From Bolinopsis microptera (taxonomy: Eukaryota; Ctenophora; Tentaculata; Lobata; Bolinopsidae), in the NCBI RefSeq assembly GCF_026151205.1, contig NC_087072.1:18956103-19020102 (forward strand): 64,000 nucleotides of DNA, in the 5' to 3' direction. Of the stretch, positions 25,601 to 35,491 are shown in pieces. The notes under the pieces were generated by a model. The model did not search any database. It was not told the DNA's origin and worked only from the letters and a program-made list of their open reading frames with translations. Position numbers and translations under genes: made by a program. How positions within the stretch are numbered: the first letter of the stretch is position 1; every line of letters begins with the position of its first letter.

Positions 25601-27404
25601 GTGCCGAAGGCACAAAAAGTCAAGGACGTACGTGGCCCTCGCGCACTGTTATCGCCCACGTGACTACCCTGCGCAAAGTTATTTTTGCGCAATAAGCTGA
25701 ATTAAATAATTGTTGGCGGCGCGCGCTGAACTGACCAAGTACATTATTTAAAATTTCCACCATGTACATATCCCCAGCTAGGCACTAATTGATAGCATAA
25801 CTATCATTAGTTTGAGTTACTATTAAACTAGTTTGCACAGAATCCTGTCGGGTGTCAGGTTGCCATAAACAATAAGCATATGCATAACCATAGAAATGGT
25901 TACAGAGAAATAGAACAGCGATTGCAAATTCAATATGGAATTAATTAACTTGGTGGCGCCTCGGCCTGTCCACTCGCTATATCGGCATGCTTAATAAACA
26001 TAAAAAAACTGGGTGCCCAGGTTGTATTGGATGTATGATAAAATAAAAATACGCCATCACGATGGGGAAAGTGAGCGGCCATCCACAAAAAAACGGCCGC
26101 ATTTCTTGTTCAAGTTCTGCACGCTTACAATAATGTAAACAATTATCACGTGCGCCAAACACCACTCCAGGGAGACAATAAAGTCGAACAAATATATTTG
26201 AAGGCAGTAGGGAAATTTGATCGTGCGTGGTGTTACCGCGGCGAAATTCTTGTTTCAGATTACTTTAGATAATTAATTGCTACATCTGATCTGAAGAATG
26301 AGGCAAAACGGATTTGAAATGACGATGTTATCAAGCATTTTGTGTATCTCGTTAATAAAATTGATCGGGTGATAAATGATAATGTGACAGGGCAACCTTT
26401 ACAATTAACCGGGTTATCTAATCCACCTGATCTGTAAGCAATCACCTGATCACACGTATAGTAATGAATAGGCTGCCGGACAGTTCTCGGTCATCGAGAA
26501 GCTACAACTACGCATTATTCAGAACTAACGTAAAATTCGAATGGCCAAACACAATCAATAACATTTGGCTCGATCCATTACTAACTATCAAATAAATGCG
26601 ATAATTGAACCTTCATCGAAAAAAAATGAACACAAACAGTCTTTGATTTAAACATATCCTCGAATGACTGCCAAAAGAAGTCATACCACAAAAAGAAGTT
26701 CCTCTAATCGCCCATCGGGCGAATCTGTGTCTACTAGAAAGGGCAACTTATGTACGTAATTTGTTGGTCACTGTTCCCGGGTAGGTGTCAAATGTTTCGG
26801 CGGTAAAATAAGTAGTATAATTCCTGACCCAAACCATCAGAAAAACCGAGTTTCGACCTCTTGACCCACAGGGGCAACACCAATCCCAAAATAGCTGAAA
26901 ATCCACTTTAAATCAAGACTCAAAATGTTTACCCCGGGTAGGTGGCATATGTTTGGGTGGTATCCAGGTTTTGCTTTTGGGGAATTATCATAATATGATG
27001 AAAAGGTCTTCGAAAATGACTATATTTGTTGAGCTGGTAGCGCGGTCACGACATGTCCATCACACCAAGATGTAGAAATTAGAATACCATGCTGACGAAT
27101 ACCAAAGCTAGAAGTTGGATAATCGCCAGCTTTTTCGACCCCTATCATTTTTAATTGCCAATAAATTTTTTTGTAACCCTATATACTACTTACTCCCGTT
27201 TGTTCAGTATGACACACGTTTTCAACAAACTGAGCAGATTACATATATGTAACTGCAACCAACTCACTGATTTCGGGTTCAACAGCTGCAACTTCTCCGC
27301 TATGCCCTCGTTGAAAAACTTGACCATCGAGAGGTAAGAAATCAGAGGTTTACTGTGTTTATAATTTTTTCAGCCTCGCCATAATTGTGAGATATTCGAC
27401 TTGA
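22620..27404 (+). CDS. Leucine-rich-repeat protein, partial exon set
   Basis: Exons on + with compatible phases are 22620-22713 (DLDHAHLSGVCALISRAL), 25109-25246 (LPLSLEELVIEGDSLDDHSL, donor A|GTAAGT) and 27208-27333 (LSRLHICNCNQLTDFGFN, acceptor TTTGTTCAG, donor GAG|GTAAGA). A possible last exon is 27374-27404, after a 40-nt intron. The LxxLxIxxCxxLTDxGF pattern is that of cysteine-containing LRRs found in F-box (FBXL) and AMN1-like proteins. No F-box was seen, so substrate and role are unknown. The 5' end is not settled: the candidate ATG exon at 22191 does not join 22620 in phase, so an exon may be missing. The large introns carry a fragment of a TIR element (26240-26630). Confidence 0.5.
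23000..25100. other. Intron or intergenic sequence of the LRR gene
   Basis: No exon supported. The minus-strand opening at 24255-24449 and its neighbours look like a heavily decayed coding copy of unknown origin, but no family could be named. Confidence 0.3.
26240..26630 (-). mobile_element. Fragment related to the 12.74-13.52 kb TIR element
   Basis: The reverse complement aligns with about 12890-13280, sharing GTAGCTTCTC.ATGACCG, GTGATCAGGTGATTG and TTAACGAGATACA. Termini are not visible, so it is a truncated copy. Confidence 0.55.
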
Positions 27405-27837
27405 CTTGTGTGAGTTGTGTATAAAACAAACAACATAAACGTTTTGATTTGATAAGAATACAAATTTAATTATCTACAATTTATAAGTAAAAATATGAAA
27501 AACATTTATTGCAGTTAATCATATCTATCAGTATCATGTTTGTTATTGAGAACTTAAAGGATAAATGAAGCCCAAATAATTAGGTGTTTGAGGTGCCAAA
27601 CGCTCTTTTTCACATATATGTTAAAAATCATCATTCATGTAAACTACGCATAAAATGGTAGCATTATATAATATTGGAACATGGTAGTAATGGTAGCATA
27701 TAATATTGAACATGTGCCCAAGTGCTACGTTCATTGATTTTGTCCAGAGTTTACACATCGACGAGCTTTGGCTGGTGATCACGTTTGTCTTTTCTCTAGA
27801 TTATTTCGAGTAATTGCGGAAAATAACTGAGATAGTC

Positions 27838-27955
27838 ATGAACTAAAGGTCCCAGACCTCTCAGAAGAGTGTAGTGGTGGTCATGAACTGAAGGTCCCAG
27901 ACCTCTCAGAAGGAGTGTAGATGGTGGTCATGACCTCTCAGAAGAGTGTAGGTGG
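27838..27955. repeat. Three tandem ~45-bp units downstream of the synaptotagmin-like gene
   Basis: Units carry GACCTCTCAGAAG.AGTGTAG and TGGTCATGAACT. The third is shortened. Lies within 20-135 bp of the 3' end of the minus-strand gene. Confidence 0.8.
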
Positions 27956-27970
27956 GGGGCCGCGCCGTCG

Positions 27971-29193
27971 CTAAAATTTGGGAGGGCGTCTCTTATTTGG
28001 CGGAGCCCGATGAGTCATCTCCACTCCGTAACCCCCTGATATACCTTGTATCATCTGGGTCCAATGTTCTCCCAATCTGCCTGTCGCATTCGAACTAAAC
28101 TCCAGGACCGAGAGGGTGTCTGTGTGAACGGTCCTTGCTTTGATCTGCACGAACATGGTCGTCTCCTCTAGTTCTCGCAACTGAACGTTGTGGTTGAAGG
28201 TCGTGTGGAATTGCGGATTTGTTCCCTTCACGTGTTTTGTTTTGTACTCCTGATTTAGTCCGGTCTGGGTATTGGTAAACAAGATTTTAAACGGTCGGTT
28301 CCGGCTTGATGGATAGAGGAGCGTGGTGTAATCTCTGATTTCCTGAAAAAAAAAAAACACTCACAATTAATTTACCTGTTTTGCAGTGGTATTTAAGCCT
28401 CAGTCTTATCGAGGGGTCTTTATCCTGAGGTTTTGTATCGTATATCAGAAAATCAAACTTATCCGTGTAACCAGAGTAGAGATCTCGAGTCGTCACAACA
28501 TCCTTGAAGTCAAGAGCGAACTCTCCAAATTCTCGTTGTCTGGAATGCTTGTCGACAGACCACAGGTAGAAGCGGAAGACCATCGTCTGCAGCTGATCCA
28601 TTGTGATATTGAATCTGAAGTTATGGGACCCCAATAAGGCTTGAAAGTTATTGCTGTAGCGTAGCATGGGGATGCTTATCTTTCTCTCTCTAGGATTCTT
28701 TACCCTAACGTACGCTTCCTTCTTGCTGATGCTGTCGTGGATCTTGTCTATCTTCCTAATCGTAATTTCTAGGACGCTGTTCCGATAAATTATATCCATT
28801 TCCAGTTCTGCTACTTTCCCTTCTGCAAAACGCCTTGCGATCTCCAGATCGTTTTAAAGAGTTGCGAATAACAAATGGGTTAGTGGGTCCACTTTTTGGA
28901 CATGGTTTGTCGTCTTTTCCAGGTGGTTTAGGATCTTCAGGTATCGTTGAAAGTTTATTTGATGGATTTCGATGAGTAATTAGCGGTTCATCCTCCTTGG
29001 CAACTGGCTGAATCTGTCCGATTTTAATTAGCTCTGGATAAGTGTTCATCGGAATGTAGGTGAACTCTGTGGGGCCGACTGACTGCCATGAGGGATTCTT
29101 CTTGCAATACAGTTTGTAACAAAGCAAAACTAAACCAGCAGACATACTCATCCCGGATGATAAAGCTACAGCTACGAGTAAAAGCAGTTCCAT
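27971..29193 (-). CDS. Synaptotagmin-like membrane protein with tandem C2 domains
   Basis: The predicted exons are 29193-28893, 28822-28365 and 28342-27971. Introns are 70 nt (GTGGAC..TTTTGCAG) and 22 nt (GTGAGT..T12CAG), and the total is 376 residues, near the usual ~400. Residues ~2-27 form a hydrophobic N-terminal anchor (LLLLVAVAL then LVLLCY), followed by a Pro/Lys-rich linker. C2A runs from ~102 (GKVAELEMDIIYRN, then FGEFALDF). C2B runs from ~240 (GKLI then EIRDYTTLL, then the synaptotagmin signature SSNATGRLGEHWTQM). Synaptotagmins bind membranes and SNAREs. Here the loop-3 acidic residues are largely replaced (VDKHSRQRE in C2A, KARTVHTDT in C2B) and the C-terminal WHxL motif is missing, so calcium-independent action is inferred. 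The ATG sits 12 nt after an AG acceptor. The first intron could instead be a frameshift. Confidence 0.82.
28343..28364 (-). other. Putative 22-nt intron in the synaptotagmin-like gene
   Basis: On the coding strand the sequence is GTGAGTG, then 12 T, then CAG, between ATT and GAA. Removing it joins GKLI to EIRDYTTLL in frame at the start of C2B. Keeping it forces a change of frame, because the upstream frame ends 28287 and the downstream frame is +1. The alternative donor 11 nt upstream (G|GTAAAT) gives the wrong phase. Confidence 0.55.
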
Positions 29194-29196
29194 TTT

Positions 29197-29230
29197 CCAG
29201 TTTTCCTGCACCAAAACGTTGATAAAATAA
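29197..29230 (-). promoter_or_regulatory. 3' splice acceptor 12 nt before the synaptotagmin-like start
   Basis: The coding strand reads TTTTTTATTTTATCAACG, then TTTTGGTGCAG ending at 29206, then 12 nt to the ATG. Confidence 0.5.
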
Positions 29231-29234
29231 AAAA

Positions 29235-31050
29235 TGAAAGCTGGATTGGTTTCAAAGAGTCAAATAAGTCGTCAAAAGCCAAAAGTAACCCTTGAACGGG
29301 GATTACGGTTATTTTATCACTTGTATGGCGCCATCATTCTAAAGATCGGATAGGGTTACCTGGGAACAATTTGAAGGTATGTTGAGCATCTTCTCCGGCT
29401 AAATCAATTCATTCCCGTCCAAGCCTTTTAATCATCCAGTGAATGTGACAATGGACGCAGTTATTCTATAAATTATCCTCTGTAAATTCTGTTCTTTGAA
29501 ATGGAGTTCAGACTATTGGGCACAGGGTCAGTTTTAATACTTATATCTTGAGACTGGCATGAGAAAGTGGTAGTGACGTCCAAAGTAACAACAGATCAAT
29601 CTACAAAACCAAAGAAACTTGTGAAAATTAACACACAGATTACACCACCACATATGTGAACGGTGGTTCAGTTAATATTGCCATCTACCTTGTCAAGAAA
29701 ATTCATTAATCTCTGTACTAAGTCATGTACTTTTTTCAGGTGCTCAGGTGTTAGGGCGGGTACTCTAAACAGGTTGCAGAGTAGACTCAAGTTAACATCT
29801 GTATTCCTGACATGTTTCGTTGATGACGAACGCCCTAAAGTCCACACCCCTGCTCGGCATGTTGAAGTGGTTATGGGATAAGAACTATTAATCTAGTCGA
29901 AAATGATGAACTTCAATAGTTTCGATGTCGATCTAATCAGCTGATGTTGCGGTTTGAAAACATTAAATATTTATAAAACTTTGATTGTCTTGCTTAAATT
30001 TGATTTTCTTGCTATTATTAGCAAGACTGGTTCACAGTTCACACTAAAGTTGAACTGATTGATCGTTATTTAATTTTCACTAATCATTATTATCAGTTAT
30101 GGTTAAACTGAATGTTTTAGTGACATGCGCTTTTTGTCTCTTTAAGTGTATAATTGAATTTTTTGTAGATAGAAGAAAAGAAAGTTTAATGGTAATCGGT
30201 GTATGTTGTACTTGTGCTATTTAAGTTGTTACTATTTTACCGATAACGTTAGTTCGTACGCACATGGTTTTGTAGATAAGAAATACATTTATTATGTATT
30301 ATCTTATGACAGTAGGTTTATACCCTCAGTCCTCGTTACATAACTGCTGGTTTCAATTTTATAGGGCGAAGGGGGTTTTTCTCCAGCCTTAGTTAGCTTT
30401 AGTTTTAGTAAATTTGTTATGTTTGTTTCTACATTTTGGTAATGGTAGATGTTCGAATAAGTCAGATATCGTGTTGTTTAGTGATAAAATATTAAATTCT
30501 ATGGATTACTCGGATAAGCTATATATATGTTTGCGTGTATGTTTTGCGGTGTCGATTAATCTGTACTTTTAGATTTAATATTAATATATGATTTTTACGG
30601 GTTTCCGCACCCGACAAACGAAACAAATTACGGCAATTCCAGCATTGGCCGAAGTTGGTTTACGTGTTGGTTACTGTATGTTGTGTATAATATCATCACA
30701 TATGCTTCACCTCATCCGAGATGAGTCGTAGACCTGTTGTGCATTTAACACGTTTAGTGTTTAAAAGTAAGCACGCTTTGAATTTAAAGAGAAATGTTTG
30801 TGTTTTATAAATATTGTGCAACTGTATCGGGATGCAAATTTAAATGATATAAACGGTATGTTAAGCTATTCTGCAGTCCTTATTTATGAATCGAAAAAGG
30901 ATTATATGCGTTTCTGAGACCTCTAGTTTCATTCGACTGCTTAGATCATTGAATTATGATGTTTTTAGCCAAAGAGTAGGGGGATTTCAAAATCTTACGG
31001 CTGGCAATTACGGACAATTAAATCGAATTTAATTATGGGCTGTCAAAGAA
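29235..31050. other. Intergenic, no gene seen
   Basis: AT-rich, with scattered short openings only. It presumably includes the 5' flank of the synaptotagmin-like gene. No repeat partner noticed. Confidence 0.4.
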
Positions 31051-31057
31051 AGCCAAT

Positions 31058-34000
31058 AATTGGGTAACTGGCAAAAGTCCCGCACACATTGGGACGTCCG
31101 CGGAGTTTCTCGATGTAATCCGACTTATATGACCCTAAATAACACTAATTACTCGGGTACACTTTTTCACCAGTGGGCATTTCCTCGGAATCAAGCCCTT
31201 GTTGACCGCACCCATTATTGCGACCCCGCCCCACGATAATTTTATTCTCGGCTTCTGATTGAGATACAGAACTCATTATGAACCAATGTGCCTAAGAATG
31301 CATGTTTATGTTAGTGCTATGAAGATACTTAGGCCTAAAGACTTAGTTTTTTGAGAATTCGCCCAAAAACCAACCCGATTTTACTATATAGCAGCTCGTG
31401 AGTAAAATTATTACATTTAGTTCAATGATATCTCAGCTTCTGTTGGTGCTCGAAGCGCTCATCTTGGGCATGAAAATGTCAGAATCAGCATATTGAGTGG
31501 GATAGAGCAATGGTTTGTAAAGTCTTCAGACGGTCAGGTTGGTGAGTTCTTAGGTCAATCTCAGATTTTACGCTCTCGCGAGTAGCGATTGAATGCACTA
31601 TTTCAAGATCTCTCAGCTTCTGATTGGAGCTAAGCGCCTAAGCTGTGGGCATTAAAACGGTCAGAATCTCACATTGAGTGGGGGTAGAGCGGGTTTTAAG
31701 CCTTCAACTTCAGGTGTGAGTTATTAGGGCAGATCGCATTTTTTAACGCTCTCGCGAGTATCGATTGATGCTCGTACTTCAAGATATATCAGCTTCTGAT
31801 TGAGCTAAAGCGCTCATCTTGGGCATTAAAAACGTCAGCAATCATCTCATTGAGTGGGTAGATAGGTTTTAAAAGTCTTCAGACTTCAGGGTGTTTGAGT
31901 ATAGGTCAGATTCTCATTTTAACGCTCCTCGCGAGTAGCGATTGATGGCACTTAGTTCAAGAGATATCCAGCTTCTGATTGGAGCTATTAAGCGCTCATC
32001 TGGGAGTGCGGGCATTAAAAACGGTCAGAATCATCTCATTGATGGGGTAGAGCATGGTTTTTAAAGTCTTCAGACTTCGGGTGATGAGTTATTAGGTCAG
32101 ACTCATTTTTTAAGTTTAACGCTCTCGCGATTGTCGATTTGCACTTATTTCAAAGATACTCAGCTTCTGATTGGAGCGAAGCGCTCCTCTTGGGGCATTA
32201 AAACGGTCAGAATCATCGTCATTGAGTGGGGGTAGCGCATGGTTTAAAGTCTTCGAACTTCAGTTGTAGAGTTATTAGGGCGATCTCATTTTTTAACGCT
32301 CTCGCGAGTACGAATTGATGGCACCTGTATTCAAGATATATCTGCTTCTGATTGGAGCTAAGCGCTCATCTGGCATTAAAACGGGCCCAGAATCATCCTC
32401 AAGAGTGGGGTAGAGCATGTATAAAGTCTTCAACTTCAGTCTTGGTTGGAGTTAGTAGGCCAGATCCCATTTTTACGCTCCCGAGTAGCGAGTAGCGCTC
32501 TCGCGAAACGGCTTAGTGGCTCAGTTTGGTAAATCGGCCCCTGGCATGTTTCTCGAGTAACCCAGGTCGATTCCCGACTCGTGTCACATAGCCGGTGGGG
32601 AGATCGTCGTCGACCGCTCAGCTAGGACCATGAGTGGTCTATCCAACCCCCAGTCCACTCAGCCGAATACTCCCGAGTAAGCCGGGTGTGAGGGTGTAAA
32701 TGGAGGGCTTCCCCATTGCAGCAAAGTCTCGAGGGCGACGAAAGTATGGTACACACTCCTTACCCGTCACTGGCCTAAAGTATAATTGAATCCTTCGGCT
32801 TCCGTAAGGACTGGTTACAACACGTGGGGGAACAATGTGGTTGTTGGAAAGTCCGAAGTAAAAAAAAGGTTGAATTTTATCACTTCTTGTTTTAGCACTT
32901 ATTCATGATATCTCAGGCTTCGGAGTGGAGATTATTTATAAGCGTTCTCATGGGCATTAAAAATAGTAGAATGATAAGATTAAGTTAGCATAGAGCACGG
33001 TTTTAAAATCTTCAGACTTTAGGGTTAGAAAAGGATAGGTCAAACCCCTATTTTAATGCTCCGCAAGATGGTCACTACGGGGCAATGGTGAAATAGTTAT
33101 ACGATGAACTTTATCAATCGCCAGGAAAAAGTTGTTTGCCAAGAATATCAGGGAAATTTTCCTAAAACCGCTAGCCCCGAGGAAACATGCCTTTAACCCT
33201 ACTGAATTTGAATCATTCTGACCATCTTAAAGCCCATGATAAGCGCGTACTTAGCTTCTATCAGAACTGAGATATCTTTTAATAAGTGGATCAATCGCTA
33301 CTTCGCGAGAGCTGGAAAAATGGGATCTGACCATAATAAACTCCAACAACCTGACGTCTGAAGGACTTTAATACCATGAGGCTACCCCCCACTCAATGTG
33401 ATGAAACGGACCGTTTTTGATTTTAAGGCCCATGATGAGCGCTAAGCGCCAAATCAGAGACAGAACTGAGATATCTTGAAAAAGTGCGTTCAAACGCTAC
33501 TCGCGAGAGCGTTAAAAGGAATCTGGAACCTAATAACTCAACATCCGGAAGGCTGAAGACTTTTAAAACATGCGTCTAACCCCACCAATGAATGAAGCTG
33601 ACCGTTTAATGCCCAAGATGAGCGCTTTAGACTCCAATCAGAAGCTGATATAGCTTGAAATCAGTACATCAATGCGACTCCGCAAGAAGCATATAAATGA
33701 GATCTGATCTAATCACTCAACAACAACCTAAGTCGGACGACTTTAAACCATGCTCTACCCCACTCAATGTGATGATTCTGACCGGTTTAATGCCCAAGAT
33801 GAGCGCTTAGCGCCATCAGAAGCAGATATACTTGAAATAAGTGCATCAGTCGCTACTCGCGAGAGCGGAAAAATGAGATCTGCCCTAGATACTCAACAAC
33901 AAACTGAAGTCCGAAACTTTAAAACCATGCGTCTTCCCCACTCAATATGATGATTCTGACCATTTTCATGCCCAAGATGGCGCTTATCTTCCAATCCAGA

Positions 34001-34378
34001 AGCTGAGATATCTTGAAATAAGTTGTAATAATTGTTACTCGCGAGACTGCTAATTATAGTTAAATCGGGTGTTGGCGATTTCCTCCAACCTAAGTCTCTT
34101 AGGCCTTAAGTACTTCATAGCACTACTATAAACATGCATCTTAGGCTCATTGTGGTGCATACTTGAGGTCTGTATCGCAACAAAAGCCGAGATAATTTAT
34201 AGTGGGGGTCGCAATATGGTGCGGGTCAAAAAGGTGCGTGATTGCCGAGAAATGCCCCACTGGTGAAAAAGTGTACCCGAGTAATTAGTGTTATTTAGGG
34301 GACTGCTAAGTGCGGATTACAGCGAGAAACGCCGCGGACGGGCCCCAATGTTGCGGGACTTTTGCCAGTACCCGATTA
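31058..34378. mobile_element. Giant foldback element, arms of tandem ~185-bp repeats
   Basis: The left end (TAATTGGGTAACTGGCAAAA) and the right end read in reverse (TAATCGGGTACTGGCAAAAG) match, and similarity continues inward for over a kilobase. The outer ~330 bp of each arm is unique (shared AATAACACTAATTACTCGGG). Inside, the left arm (~31400-32500) and right arm (~33060-34060, opposite orientation) consist of ~185-bp units marked by CAGCTTCTGATTGGAGC, GTCAGAATCATCTCATTGAG and ACGCTCTCGCGAGTAGCG. The centre holds a SINE (32512-32790) and one isolated unit (~32880-33060). The design resembles Drosophila Foldback/Galileo elements. No transposase frame is visible. Units differ by many indels. 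Confidence 0.8.
32512..32790 (+). mobile_element. tRNA-derived SINE, copy 1
   Basis: The head GGCTTAGTGGCTCAG fits an A box and GGTCGATTCCC a B box. The body (AGTGGTCTATCCAACCCCC, CGGGTGTGAGGGTGTAAATG, AAAGTATGGTACACACT) is shared with the minus-strand copy at 50048-50304. Inserted near the centre of the foldback element. Confidence 0.75.
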
Positions 34379-34379
34379 C

Positions 34380-35490
34380 AATTAGGTATGTAATTTCTAC
34401 AATTTTGTAGCACAATTTTGGAGGGCTGTGGACATTTTATGGTTGTAGATTTCAAGCACAACGTAAAAAACTTGTTGGTGACCAAGAACAAAGAACCGGC
34501 TTGTTCCAATCGCGTTCTGCGGGGTTATTCTGTGCGGTATTATAAAAACACGTATCAGAGCTAAGAAAGAGGTAAGAAAAAGTGATGTTAAGGTTTTGGG
34601 ATATTAAGTTTCGGTTTTTGGAACCTATGCTAGTGAGGTATGCTCGTCAATGACCATGGGTTCATATTGAATGAAGTAGAATTTACCAAAGTTCACTTTC
34701 ATAGGCATATATTTCCCTGGTTGCCCTACAAGGTTGTATATTCGGATCTTAGTAGTTGTAAATGTAAGTTAAACATTATTTACTGTTGAATTGTTCATCA
34801 TATTTCATTAAACAGGACACTCACATACACTTCAACGACACAATCACCATAATGAAAAAGAAATTCATTAAAAATAAATACCCTGAAAGAAAACCATTAT
34901 TCAAACATCAAACTCGGATTTATCAATAATGAAATGTGTGTTAAATAAATATAATTTATTTTTATCAATATTTCGAAGTAACACAAACTGAATTTTACTT
35001 CTTAATTAAACTTAGTTAACTTTAAGTTGAGCAAAGCGCAAATTCTTTCTATAATTGTAATCTACTGGATCACTTTGAAGTGTTATATATTACGTCTAGT
35101 ACTATTCGAACAAGTATTCTTAATTAAAGTATAATTAACGATTAAAACAGAATCTTGAACTAAATTGAATTAGTTTCCATAGTCTGCTGCTAGTCTCGAG
35201 TGCACTGAATATTACGAAAGAATTTCTCTTATCTTTAGGCTTAGTTCTTCATTCTTCTCGTTATCAAACAAAATCAGCAACTGTTTTCAATCTTTCGGTG
35301 ACCTGAGAGTTGGTGACGGTAAACTTAATAAAACAACAACAAATTTAATAATACAATGTATTTATTATGATGATTCTGAAGTGCACTGTGCGCTGTAGTG
35401 CTGACCTGGCCTGGTACTATCATTTTTCTGATGTCTGACTTGAATATAGGAAAATATAAGTGAAACTGAATTTCAATTATAGCTGTAAAG
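34380..35490. other. 3' flank of SIL1, no other gene
   Basis: No supported exon. On the minus strand an AATAAA lies at about 35360-35370, roughly 125 nt beyond the SIL1 stop, and may be its polyadenylation signal. Confidence 0.4.
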
Positions 35491-35491
35491 T

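Noticed and set aside
28331-28397. 33-nt intron using donor G|GTAAAT at the C2B junction
   Set aside because: It preserves the upstream frame, which ends in a short non-homologous tail, and cannot reach the EIRDYTTLL frame.
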